From: Betaproteobacteria bacterium Ga0077526
GTDB lineage: Bacteria; Pseudomonadota; Gammaproteobacteria; Burkholderiales; Ga0077523
DNA length: 64,000 bases
NCBI GenBank assembly: GCA_001464765.1
Contig: LNDV01000034.1
Location: forward strand, 1,154,671 to 1,218,670
Reading direction: 5' to 3'
The notes beneath the pieces were generated by a model. That model was not told the DNA's origin, did not search any database, and saw nothing but the letters and a program-made list of their open reading frames with translations. Below, piece after piece: positions 16,715-24,622 of the stretch. Position numbers and translations under genes: made by a program. Position 1 is the first letter of the stretch. Each line of letters begins with the position of its first letter.

Positions 16715-17129
16715 GGCGGCACCATGATGTCGGGAATGCGGCTTGATCCGTCTTCGTCCGGCATCGGAGATATCGCCGGCTCGGTCGCGGTGTTTGCATC
16801 GGCAACGCGCAACAGCCGGGGGCAGGTCTCTTGCTCCACGGTGCTGATCGCCCTGTTGGGTGCGATGCCCGCGAATGCCGAACACCGAGATGCGCCGAAG
16901 CCGTCCGCGCCGGTTTGTGCACAGCATGACAACTTTCGAGGGTTTGGTCCCGACTCTGGGGCTGATCGCCGTGTTGGTAACGCTGGTCCCTGGAGTCGGT
17001 CCTTCGTCCCTCGTCCAGGCTACGAGGGCGCGTTGTGCGTAGCCCGGACGAGGCGCGATCGCGCCGACTCCGGGGATCATCATGGCAGAAGGCGGCCAGT
17101 CGCCGCCCTCCACCGGACACGGGGTGCGA
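16715..17129. other. Gap mostly filled by repeat copy 2
   Basis: 415 bases without a credible gene. It contains the second copy of the 240-bp repeat and the intergenic end of the PEP-CTERM gene. Confidence 0.5.
16836..17075 (+). repeat. Long dispersed repeat, copy 2
   Basis: 240 bases matching 14160-14400 in direct orientation, about 2.7 kb away. Both ends are shared exactly: CCACGGTGCTGATCGCCCTG at the left and GCCGACTCCGGGG at the right. Copy 2 is immediately flanked by ATCATCATGG and not by a gene end, so the unit boundaries come from comparing the two copies. Confidence 0.8.
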
Positions 17130-17762
17130 TCAGGCTTCGAGGGCCACTTTCTGTTTGCGACGGCTGCGCGCGACCGCGAGCAGGACAAGACCGGCGCCCA
17201 TCATCGCGTACGTCTCGGGCTCGGGCACGGGCAGCGGGTTGGTCAGCGCGAAGCCGAGTTGCGCACCGCCCAGGTCGGGAATGCCCAGGAAACTCACCAG
17301 CGCGTCACCGGCCGTTTCGCTCAGGAACAGGTTCGAACCGCTGAGCGTGAACAGCGGCACGTTCTCGAGCGTGGTCGCGCCCACGGAAACCTTGCCGAAG
17401 ATCGTGTCCGTCGGCAGCGTGGTGTCGATGAGGAAGTTCTCCAGGTTCACGTCCGTGCCGTTGCGGGACAGCTTGAGGCCGCTGCCGTCGTGCTCGACCA
17501 GCGCATTCCCCAGATTGGGGTCCAGCGTGCCGCCGGTGATGGCGAAAGCGCCGATGAGGTTGCCCGAAGCATCCGGGAAGAGAGCGGCGGTACCGATCTT
17601 GTCCACGCCGACGCCAGCGCCAACGAGAACCGGCGTGGCCGTAAGGACGACAAAGGTGCTGCCGACCGGTGCGATCTGCGTCGCGGCGGACGCTGCGGTG
17701 GTCACGAGCAGGGCGCAGGCTGCTATGCTGCCGCTCAGGAAATTCCGAATGCGGTTCGTCAT
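17130..17762 (-). CDS. PEP-CTERM sorting domain protein
   Basis: 210 residues, exported and probably surface-anchored. The signal peptide is MTNRIRNFLSGSIAACALLV with cleavage after ASA. The C-terminal tail reads LPVPEPETYAMMGAGLVLLA followed by the basic VARSRRKQK. The mature domain has no recognised fold. AAGGAG lies 6 bases before the ATG at 17762, so this start is preferred over the longer open frame to 17876. It is divergent from a TetR-type regulator, with candidate operators between them, so it may be that regulator's target. Confidence 0.88.
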   Translation of the reverse strand: MTNRIRNFLSGSIAACALLVTTAASAATQIAPVGSTFVVLTATPVLVGAGVGVDKIGTAALFPDASGNLIGAFAITGGTLDPNLGNALVEHDGSGLKLSRNGTDVNLENFLIDTTLPTDTIFGKVSVGATTLENVPLFTLSGSNLFLSETAGDALVSFLGIPDLGGAQLGFALTNPLPVPEPETYAMMGAGLVLLAVARSRRKQKVALEA

Positions 17763-17860
17763 GATGGACTCCTTGATAAGTGTGAGGCGTGAGGCCGGCG
17801 AAGCTGCCGGTCCCAGGTGTTGCGCGTCGGGGGTGCAGCCGGGTCCGGAAGGTCCCGGCA

Positions 17861-17905
17861 CGTTTTCGTGACGCATCAGTCAAAAACGTGACCGTTTAGT
17901 CAAAA
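17861..17905. promoter_or_regulatory. Candidate operator of the TetR-type regulator
   Basis: An imperfect inverted repeat, CGTTTTCGTGAC (17861-17872) against GTCAAAAACG (17879-17888), and a direct repeat AGTCAAAA (17878-17885 and 17898-17905) lie between the divergent PEP-CTERM and TetR genes. TetR proteins usually bind such palindromes beside their own gene. Inference. Confidence 0.4.
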
Positions 17906-17945
17906 CAAGAACTCTTTGGTTCCGTCCCACGGAGCAACAACACGC

Positions 17946-18551
17946 ATGGAAGGCCCGTCCTTCAAGGAACAGCAATTCAAGGTCAGGGAGAACCTGATCG
18001 TGGACGCCGCGAATCAGCTTCTCGCTGACAAGGGGTTCGATCTGATGACCATGGACGACGTCGCGGCGGCCGTCGGCGTCTCCAAGGGCATCCTCTACAA
18101 GCACTTCCCTTCGAAGGAGAGCCTGGCTGCGGCCGCCATGGTCCGCGTGCTCCGCGGCGCACTCGGCGCCATCGAAGCGCTTCCGCCCGAAATGTCGGCC
18201 GTCGAGAAGCTGAAGGCCGCCCTGCGCTGGACGCTCGAGTCGCGCCTTGCGGGCGGGTTGCCGCTACTGCCTTCGGGCAGCGCGAGCCTTCAGACGAGCC
18301 TGATGACTTCCATGGAGTACGTGGGCGCCATCTTCCGGATGAACGGGGTGGTCACGGGACTGGTGGAGCAGGCCGTGCGGGCCGGCGATCTGCGGGGCGA
18401 CATCCCGGCGGAGGTGATGGTCCACAGCATCTACTCGCGGACGTGCGATCCCGCGCTGGACTTCCTCCGGCGCGGCGGGCGTTATGCCGACGCCGATTTG
18501 GTCGCGCATCTGGTGTCCATCGCGTTCGACGGGCTGACCGCGCGGAGCTGA
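17946..18551 (+). CDS. TetR/AcrR family transcriptional regulator
   Basis: 201 residues. The N-terminal HTH domain reads RENLIVDAANQLLADKGFDL, then MTMDDVAAAVGVSKGILYKH and FPSKESLAAAAM, the standard TetR_N pattern. The C-terminal ligand-binding half is helical. The ATG at 17946 is chosen; a TTG at 17916 would add ten residues. It is divergent from the PEP-CTERM gene and convergent with the Crp/Fnr gene. Its ligand and regulon are unknown; autoregulation through the adjacent palindromes is likely. Confidence 0.9.
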   Translation: MEGPSFKEQQFKVRENLIVDAANQLLADKGFDLMTMDDVAAAVGVSKGILYKHFPSKESLAAAAMVRVLRGALGAIEALPPEMSAVEKLKAALRWTLESRLAGGLPLLPSGSASLQTSLMTSMEYVGAIFRMNGVVTGLVEQAVRAGDLRGDIPAEVMVHSIYSRTCDPALDFLRRGGRYADADLVAHLVSIAFDGLTARS

Positions 18552-18569
18552 CCGCGTTGTCCCGGGTGG

Positions 18570-18599
18570 GGCGGCGTGGCCACGCCCGCGAACGCCGCC
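18570..18599. terminator. Possible bidirectional hairpin between convergent regulators
   Basis: GGCGGCGT (18570-18577) pairs with ACGCCGCC (18592-18599). An internal perfect palindrome GGCGTGGCCACGCC (18573-18586) is an alternative structure. It lies between the ends of the TetR gene (18551) and the Crp/Fnr gene (18624). There is no T-tract. Confidence 0.35.
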
Positions 18600-18623
18600 T
18601 CGGCGTGATCCGACGGCGCTGCG

Positions 18624-19298
18624 TCAGGCCCCGTAGGTGCCCAGTCCCGCCAGATCCAGCACCCTGACGCCGCCGTACTCCACAGCGAGCAGTCCCGCCT
18701 TCTCCAGCGCCTGAAGGGACTGGTTCGCCCTCTGGCGCGACACGCCCACCAGCTGCGCGAGCTCGGCCTGGGAGATCTCGAGCTTCGGGCCCACGCCCGG
18801 GTACAGGGTGGGATTGAACAGGTTGGCGATGCAGCGGGCCATCTTCGCGTCGGGATCGAGCAGGCGCTCGTACTCCACCAGCCCGATGAACTGGGCGAGG
18901 CGCTCGTTCAGCTGGATGAGGAGGTGACGGTTGAAGGCGATGCTCGAGTCGAGCAGCCACAGGAAGGTCGCGCGCGGCAGTTTCGCCACGGTGCAGTCGG
19001 ACAGCGCTATGCCGTCGTAGCGCCGCGGTTCCTCCTTGAGCAGGGAGCCCTCGCCGAACCAGCCGCCCGGGGGTACCCCGGTGAACGTGGTGGCGCGACC
19101 GTCGGGTCCGGTGCTGGTGAGCTTGACCAGTCCGGCGCATACGCCGATCCAGTGATCGACGTTTTCCCCCTTGCGCGCCACCAGGGCGCCCTCGGTAAAG
19201 TGCTGCACCGCAACATCGCGCTCGACCCGGGCAAGCTGCTCGGGTGTCAGCGTCACGGTCCATCGGGCGAACAGGCGCAGGGTCTCGGATAGATTCAC
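18624..19298 (-). CDS. Crp/Fnr family transcriptional regulator
   Basis: 224 residues. The N-terminal cyclic-nucleotide-binding-like beta-roll spans about 15-130 (GALVARKGENVDHWIGVCAG; GGWFGEGSLL). The C-terminal winged helix includes EISQAELAQLVGVSRQRANQ, with the recognition helix SRQRANQSLQALEKAG. FNR-type iron-sulfur cysteines are absent, so it is not an O2 sensor of the FNR kind. It is divergent from the acyl-CoA ligase/ABC transporter block and has a TTGTC-N8-GACAA palindrome right at its start, so it may control both itself and that block. Confidence 0.9.
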   Translation of the reverse strand: MNLSETLRLFARWTVTLTPEQLARVERDVAVQHFTEGALVARKGENVDHWIGVCAGLVKLTSTGPDGRATTFTGVPPGGWFGEGSLLKEEPRRYDGIALSDCTVAKLPRATFLWLLDSSIAFNRHLLIQLNERLAQFIGLVEYERLLDPDAKMARCIANLFNPTLYPGVGPKLEISQAELAQLVGVSRQRANQSLQALEKAGLLAVEYGGVRVLDLAGLGTYGA

Positions 19299-19302
19299 GG
19301 GA

Positions 19303-19320
19303 TTGTCGTTTCGGTGACAA
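19303..19320. promoter_or_regulatory. Candidate Crp/Fnr-type binding site
   Basis: TTGTC (19303-19307) and GACAA (19316-19320) form a palindrome with an 8-base spacer, 4 bases upstream of the start codon of the Crp/Fnr regulator and 117 bases before the divergent acyl-CoA ligase gene. The geometry resembles FNR/DNR half-sites (TTGAT-N4-ATCAA). Inferred autoregulatory site. Confidence 0.4.
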
Positions 19321-19436
19321 CCTAAGTCTGCCCGACTTTGCTACCCTCTGGCACGCCTTCCGGGACGGGAAATCCGACGCTCTGCCGCCTGTCTTCCCAC
19401 CGTCCCGGCACAGCCCGATAACGAGAGGAGCAAGCC

Positions 19437-21419
19437 TTGTCGACCCAGACGGGGCCGGCGGTCGCCGGTCCGGAGGAGACTTTTCCGCGCCTGTTGCTCG
19501 CCCACGCGCAATCGCGTGGCGATCGCACGGCCATTCGCGAAAAGGACCTCGGCATCTGGCTCTCCTGGACCTGGAAGCAGGTGGCAGACGAAGTCCGCGC
19601 CATCGCCTGCGGCCTGTCCGCACTGGGCTTCCGCCGCGGCCAGACCGTGGCCATCATCGGCGACAACCGCCCCCGTCTCTACTGGACCATGATGGCGGTC
19701 CAGGCCCTCGGCGGCATCGCGGTGCCTCTGTATCAGGACGCCATCGCCTCCGAGATGCTGTTCGTGCTCGAGAACGCCGAGATCGAGATCGCGGTGGTCG
19801 AGGATCAGGAGCAGGTCGACAAGATGCTCGAGATCCTGCCGAAGTACCCGCGGCTCCGGCACATCATCTACGACGACCCGCGCGGCATGCGCAACTACCC
19901 CGACCAGGTCCTGCTCGCGTTCGAGGCACTGCAGACCAGCGGTCGGGAGTACGACAAGTCGCATCCCACGCATTTCCAGACCGAAGTGGACAAGGGCCGC
20001 GGCGACGACATCGCGGTGATGCTCTACACCTCCGGCACCACCGGGAACCCGAAGGGCGTGTGCCAGACGCACAGTGCGCTCATCGCCGTGTCGCGCGGCG
20101 ACATCGCCTTCGATGGCTTCTCGGCGGACGACGAGATCCTCTCGTACCTGCCGATGGCCTGGGTGGGGGACCACCTGTTCTCCTATGCGCAGGCGCTCGT
20201 GGCCGGCTTCTGCGTGAACTGCCCCGAGTCGAGCGAGACGGTCATGACCGACTTGCGCGAGATCGGCCCCACCTACTATTTCGCGCCGCCGCGCGTGTTC
20301 GAAAACCTGCTCACGCAGGTGATGATCCGCATGGAGGATGCCGCGCCCTTCAAGCGCCGCCTGTTCCATCACTTCATGGGCGTGGCGCGCCGCTGCGGCG
20401 CCGCGCTGCTGGACGGCCGCGGCGCCAGCGTCTCCGCAGGCGACCGGTTCAACTACTGGCTCGGCAATCTGCTGGTGTACGGGCCGTTGCGCAACGTGCT
20501 GGGCATGTCGCGCATCCGCGTGGCGTACACGGGCGGCGCGGCGATCGGGCCGGACCTCTTCGATTTCTACCGCTCCATCGGCATCAACCTGAAGCAGCTG
20601 TATGGCCAGACCGAAACCGCCGTGTACGTCTGCAAGCAGCCCAGCGGCGAGGTCAAGCTCGACACCGTCGGCAAGCCGCTCCCGGGCGTGCAGATCCGCA
20701 TCGCGGACAACGGCGAGGTGCAGGTGCGCACGCCGGGAATGCTCAAGGAGTACTACAAGCGCCCGGACGCCACCGCCGAATCCATCTCGCCCGACGGCTG
20801 GTTCCTGACGGGCGACGCCGGCTATTTCGACGAGGACGGTCACCTCAAGATCATCGACCGCGCGAAGGACGTCGGCCGCCTCGACAGCGGGACGCTCTTC
20901 GCGCCGCAGTACATCGAGAACAAGCTCAAGTTCTTCCCTCACATCAAGGAAGCCGTGGCCTTCGGCCATGGCCGCGATCGCTGCTGCGTGTTCATCAACA
21001 TCGATCTCGGTTCCGTGGGCAACTGGGCGGAGCGCCGGGGCATCGCGTACTCCGGCTATACCGACCTCGCCCAGAAGGACGAGGTCTACGCGCTCGTGAA
21101 GGAATGCGTGGAGAGCGTCAACGCCGACCTCGCGAAGGACCCGCAGCTGGGCGGGTCGCAGATCCATCGCTTCCTCGTGCTGCACAAGGAACTCGATGCC
21201 GACGACGGCGAACTCACCCGCACGCGCAAGGTACGCCGCGGCTTCATCGCGGAGAGATACCAGCAGCTCGTGGACGCCCTCTATGGCGGCGCCACGCACT
21301 GCGAGATCGAAGCGCAAGTGAAGTTCGAGGACGGCCGCACCGGGATGATTCGCGCCGACGTGAAGATCCGCGAAGCCCGGACGTTCCCGGCCGAGACCGC
21401 GCAGCGCAAGGCCGCCTGA
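19437..21419 (+). CDS. AMP-dependent acyl-CoA synthetase (long-chain type)
   Basis: 660 residues. It activates a carboxylic acid with ATP to an acyl-adenylate and then to the CoA thioester. Motifs: P-loop A3 MLYTSGTTGNPKGVCQTH, the A5 segment KQLYGQTETAVYVC, and A7/A8 DGWFLTGDAGYFDEDGHLKI. The length and the region around EILSYLPMAWVGDHLFSYAQ fit the long-chain/bubblegum-like subgroup. The start is a TTG at 19437 with GAGAGGAG 7 bases before it; no ATG in frame is better placed. It is followed after 4 bases by the LivG-type ATPase, so it heads the transport operon. The substrate is unknown; the C-terminal ~60 residues (after RGFIAERYQQL) form a tail absent from small ligases. Confidence 0.9.
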   Translation: MSTQTGPAVAGPEETFPRLLLAHAQSRGDRTAIREKDLGIWLSWTWKQVADEVRAIACGLSALGFRRGQTVAIIGDNRPRLYWTMMAVQALGGIAVPLYQDAIASEMLFVLENAEIEIAVVEDQEQVDKMLEILPKYPRLRHIIYDDPRGMRNYPDQVLLAFEALQTSGREYDKSHPTHFQTEVDKGRGDDIAVMLYTSGTTGNPKGVCQTHSALIAVSRGDIAFDGFSADDEILSYLPMAWVGDHLFSYAQALVAGFCVNCPESSETVMTDLREIGPTYYFAPPRVFENLLTQVMIRMEDAAPFKRRLFHHFMGVARRCGAALLDGRGASVSAGDRFNYWLGNLLVYGPLRNVLGMSRIRVAYTGGAAIGPDLFDFYRSIGINLKQLYGQTETAVYVCKQPSGEVKLDTVGKPLPGVQIRIADNGEVQVRTPGMLKEYYKRPDATAESISPDGWFLTGDAGYFDEDGHLKIIDRAKDVGRLDSGTLFAPQYIENKLKFFPHIKEAVAFGHGRDRCCVFINIDLGSVGNWAERRGIAYSGYTDLAQKDEVYALVKECVESVNADLAKDPQLGGSQIHRFLVLHKELDADDGELTRTRKVRRGFIAERYQQLVDALYGGATHCEIEAQVKFEDGRTGMIRADVKIREARTFPAETAQRKAA

Positions 21420-21423
21420 TCCC

Positions 21424-22224
21424 ATGGAACACGAGCACAACACCGGCCGTCGCATCGGCGGCACGTTCCTGTCGGTGGAGAACATCTCGCTCGCGTTCGG
21501 CGGCGTGAAGGCCCTGACCGACATCAGCTTCGATGTCCGCGAGCACGAGATCCGCGCCATCATCGGCCCCAACGGTGCGGGCAAGAGTTCCATGCTGAAC
21601 TGCATCAACGGCGTGTACCGGCCGCAGCAGGGCACCATCCGTTTCGACGGGCAGGCCTTCCAGCAGATGGACCCGCACAAGGCCGCGTCCATGGGCATTG
21701 CGCGCACGTTCCAGAACATCGCGCTGTTCAAGGGCATGAGCGTGCTCGACAACATGATGACGGGCCGCAGCCTGAAGATGCACACGAACCTGTTCCTCCA
21801 GGCGCTGTACGTCGGCCCGAACCGGCGCGAGGAGCTGGAGCACCGTCAGAAGGTCGAGCACATCATCGACTTCCTGCAGATCGAATCGGTGCGCAAGACG
21901 CCGGTGGGCCGTCTGCCCTATGGCGTGCAGAAGCGGGTGGAACTCGGTCGCGCGCTCGCCGCCGAACCGCGGCTGCTGCTGCTGGACGAGCCGATGGCCG
22001 GCATGAACATCGAGGAGAAACAGGACATGTGCCGGTTCATCCTCGACGTGAACGACGAGTTCGGGACCACCATCGTCCTGATCGAGCACGACATGGGCGT
22101 GGTGATGGACGTCTCCGATCGCGTGGTGGTGCTGGACTATGGCAAGAAGATCGGCGACGGCACGCCGGCCGAGGTGCGTGCCAACCAGGCAGTGATCGAT
22201 GCGTATCTCGGGGTGGCGCACTGA
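21424..22224 (+). CDS. livG: Branched-chain-type ABC transporter ATPase (LivG)
   Basis: 266 residues. Walker A is GPNGAGKSS and Walker B is LLLLDEPMAGMN. The signature region is LPYGVQKRVELGRAL, which deviates from the classical LSGGQ (PYGVQ), as is common in LivG-type proteins tied to acyl-CoA ligases. It starts 4 bases after the ligase stop. It should form the cytoplasmic ATPase pair with LivF (26020) for the permeases LivH and LivM. Confidence 0.92.
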   Translation: MEHEHNTGRRIGGTFLSVENISLAFGGVKALTDISFDVREHEIRAIIGPNGAGKSSMLNCINGVYRPQQGTIRFDGQAFQQMDPHKAASMGIARTFQNIALFKGMSVLDNMMTGRSLKMHTNLFLQALYVGPNRREELEHRQKVEHIIDFLQIESVRKTPVGRLPYGVQKRVELGRALAAEPRLLLLDEPMAGMNIEEKQDMCRFILDVNDEFGTTIVLIEHDMGVVMDVSDRVVVLDYGKKIGDGTPAEVRANQAVIDAYLGVAH

Positions 22225-22264
22225 TGGGTGACTTCAGGGAAGAGGGAAGGGCTTTGAGGGAAGA

Positions 22265-22286
22265 GGGAAGGGGGAAGGGGGAAGGG
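22265..22286 (+). repeat. GGGGGAA-type purine repeat, left arm
   Basis: A G-rich tract with a 7-base period (three GGGGGAA-like units), preceded by degenerate units from about 22236. It is perfectly complementary to the tract at 22384-22412, so the spacer RNA or a single strand could fold into a stem of at least 22 bp with a loop of about 97 bases, or the G-strand could form a quadruplex. The same unit recurs at 32903-32949. Confidence 0.75.
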
Positions 22287-22383
22287 TCGCACGTGCGCGT
22301 CGCGCCCGCGCGGCACCCCGCGCGTTTCGACGCGGGAGCACCGTTCGTTCGAGCCTTGCTGCCGCCCCTCGAGACACCCCCCA

Positions 22384-22412
22384 CCCTTCCCCCTTCCCCC
22401 TTCCCCCTTCCC
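22384..22412 (+). repeat. CCCCCTT-type pyrimidine repeat, right arm
   Basis: 29 bases made of four CCCCCTT-like units, ending 13 bases before the livH ATG where a ribosome site would be expected. It is the inverted partner of 22265-22286. Its position could affect livH translation. No Shine-Dalgarno is visible before livH. Confidence 0.75.
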
Positions 22413-22425
22413 AGCCTTTAACGCC

Positions 22426-23361
22426 ATGCAATTCTTCTTCGAAGTCCTCATCGGCGGCTTGCTCGCGGGCGTGATGTACTCGCTCGTGGCGCTCGGCTTC
22501 GTGCTGATCTACAAGGCCTCCGGGGTGTTCAACTTCGCGCAGGGTGCGATGGTGTTTCTCGCTGCGCTCACGTTCGTCGGCCTGCAGGAAAAGTTCGGGC
22601 TGCCGCTCTGGGGGGCGTTCCCGCTCACGCTCGGTGTGATGGTGCTGCTGGGCATCGGCATCGAACGTGTGGTGCTGCGACCCCTCGTGAACCAGCCGCA
22701 GATCACGTTGTTCATGGCGACCATCGGCCTCGCGTTCTTCCTCGAAGGCGTCGCGCAGCTCGTCTGGGGCACTGAGGTGCGCCGCCTCGATCTCGGCCTG
22801 CAGGACGAGCCCATCGAATCCGTGATGGAAAGATTCAACCTGCTCATCAGCAAGTTCGACCTCGTGGCGGCACTGGTGGCCGGTCTGCTGGTGGCGGTGC
22901 TGGCGGTGTTCTTCAACAAGACGCGCATCGGCCGGGCCCTGCGCGCCGTGGCGGACGACCACCAGGCCGCCCTTGCGGTGGGGATTCCGCTCAAGCAGAT
23001 CTGGGCCATCGTGTGGTCCGTGGCGGGCTTCGTGGCACTGGTGGCCGGGTTGCTCTGGGGGGCGCGCAACGGCGTGCAGTTCGCGCTCACCTTCGTGGCG
23101 CTGAAGGCGTTGCCCGTGCTGATCCTCGGTGGCTTCGAGTCCGTCCTCGGCGCCATCGTCGGCGGCCTCATCATCGGCGCGTCCGAGAAGCTGGCGGAGG
23201 TCTACCTCCCGTCCCTGATGAGCGACTTCCTGCTGAAGCACTACGACATCTCGATCAATCTCGCGGGCATCGAAGGGTGGTTCGCGTACATGCTGGCGCT
23301 CGTCTTCCTGCTCGTGCGCCCCGAGGGACTGTTCGGCGAGCGGCACATCGACCGCGTATGA
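22426..23361 (+). CDS. livH: Branched-chain-type ABC transporter permease (LivH)
   Basis: 311 residues, about eight membrane helices. The start FFFEVLIGGLLAGVMYSLVA and the segments GFVLIYKASGVFNFAQGAM and RALRAVADDHQAALAVGIPL are the standard LivH pattern. The ATG has no clear ribosome site and lies just after the pyrimidine repeat. It pairs with LivM to form the inner-membrane channel. Confidence 0.93.
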   Translation: MQFFFEVLIGGLLAGVMYSLVALGFVLIYKASGVFNFAQGAMVFLAALTFVGLQEKFGLPLWGAFPLTLGVMVLLGIGIERVVLRPLVNQPQITLFMATIGLAFFLEGVAQLVWGTEVRRLDLGLQDEPIESVMERFNLLISKFDLVAALVAGLLVAVLAVFFNKTRIGRALRAVADDHQAALAVGIPLKQIWAIVWSVAGFVALVAGLLWGARNGVQFALTFVALKALPVLILGGFESVLGAIVGGLIIGASEKLAEVYLPSLMSDFLLKHYDISINLAGIEGWFAYMLALVFLLVRPEGLFGERHIDRV

Positions 23362-23408
23362 CGAGCACGCCCCTGGTGACCCACCCCTAGCCCCCGCTCC
23401 CGACCAAG

Positions 23409-24485
23409 ATGCTCTACCGCGAATCCGGCCAGTTCAAGACGAGCTACGCTGCCGACCAGCAGCTCTTCCCGATCCTGCAAGACAGGATCGGTGTGCTCAC
23501 GCTGCTCGCCGTCGCGCTCGTGGCCGTGCCCCTGCTGGCGAGCGACTACTGGCTCACGGCCATTCTCATTCCGTTCCTCGTGTTCGCGCTGGCGGCGCTC
23601 GGGCTCAACATTCTCACCGGGTACGCCGGCCAGCTGTCCCTCGGCACGGCTGCGTTCATGGCGGTGGGCGCGTTCGCGGCGTACAACTTTCAGCTCCGGA
23701 TTCCGGGTATCCCCATCCTCGTGTCGTTCGCCCTGGGCGGGCTGACGTCAGCGGCGGTCGGCGTGCTGTTCGGGCTGCCCAGCCTTCGCATCAAGGGCTT
23801 CTACCTGGCTGTGGCGACGCTCGCCGCGCAGTTCTTCATCCCGTGGCTGCTCGTCAAGGTGAGCTGGTTCTCGAACAACAGCTCCTCGGGCGTGATCACG
23901 GCGCAGCCGGTGGAGATCCTCGGTTTCGTGTTTGACACGCCCGTGCGGAAGTACCTATTCGTGCTGGTCGTGGTGGCGGTGATGGCGCTGGCGGCGAAGA
24001 ACATGGTGCGAAGCGCGATAGGCCGCGCATGGATGGCCGTACGCGACATGGACGTCGCCGCCGAGGTGATCGGCATCCGCATCATGCAAACGAAGCTCAT
24101 CGCCTTCGCGGTGAGCTCCTTCTATTGCGGCGTCGCCGGTGCCCTCTACGCGTACGCGTACCTGGGCAGCGTGGAACCCGACGGGTTCAACCTCGACCTG
24201 TCGTTCCGGATTCTGTTCATGATCATCATCGGCGGGGTCGGGAGCATCATGGGCTCGTTCCTCGGGGCGGCCTTCATCACCCTGCTGCCGATTTTCCTGG
24301 ACATCGTGCTGACCGATGGCGCCATCTGGCTGGGGCTCAACCTGCCCTCGGGCACGACGTCCATGGCGCAGCTGGTGGTCTTCGGTGCGCTGATCATCTT
24401 CTTCCTGATCGTGGAGCCGCTGGGCCTTGCCCGGCTCTGGCAGATCGCGAAGGAAAAGCTCAGGCTGTGGCCGTTCCCGCACTAG
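23409..24485 (+). CDS. livM: Branched-chain-type ABC transporter permease (LivM)
   Basis: 358 residues. A ~40-residue cytoplasmic N-terminus precedes about nine helices. Conserved segments: ALGLNILTGYAGQLSLGTAA, GLPSLRIKGFYLAVATLAAQ, GRAWMAVRDMDVAAEVIGI and MIIIGGVGSIMGSFLGAAF. It is the second permease of the transporter; the gap to livH is 47 bases. No good Shine-Dalgarno is seen before the ATG. Confidence 0.93.
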   Translation: MLYRESGQFKTSYAADQQLFPILQDRIGVLTLLAVALVAVPLLASDYWLTAILIPFLVFALAALGLNILTGYAGQLSLGTAAFMAVGAFAAYNFQLRIPGIPILVSFALGGLTSAAVGVLFGLPSLRIKGFYLAVATLAAQFFIPWLLVKVSWFSNNSSSGVITAQPVEILGFVFDTPVRKYLFVLVVVAVMALAAKNMVRSAIGRAWMAVRDMDVAAEVIGIRIMQTKLIAFAVSSFYCGVAGALYAYAYLGSVEPDGFNLDLSFRILFMIIIGGVGSIMGSFLGAAFITLLPIFLDIVLTDGAIWLGLNLPSGTTSMAQLVVFGALIIFFLIVEPLGLARLWQIAKEKLRLWPFPH

Positions 24486-24622
24486 CAATGGCCCGCGCGG
24501 GCTTCGCGGCGCTTTCCCGGCCTGCGACGACGTCAACGCGGTGGCGGGCAGGGACCGTTGAGGACAAGGGCAGCGCACCGGGGGTCCGGAGCGACAAGGC
24601 AAACTCAGAAGGAGGACGCATC

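Larger units (their letters stand above)
22225..22425. other. Intergenic spacer with inverted purine/pyrimidine tracts
   Basis: 201 bases inside an otherwise tight operon. It holds the repeats at 22265-22286 and 22384-22412 and otherwise no gene. Confidence 0.6.

Noticed and set aside
19341..21785. Leftward frame of 814 codons opposite the acyl-CoA ligase
   Set aside because: His/Val/Asp/Glu-rich antisense composition; the ligase motifs are on the + strand.
22225..22425. Considered a CRISPR-like array
   Set aside because: The units are 7 bases with no spacers; it is a simple-sequence tract.
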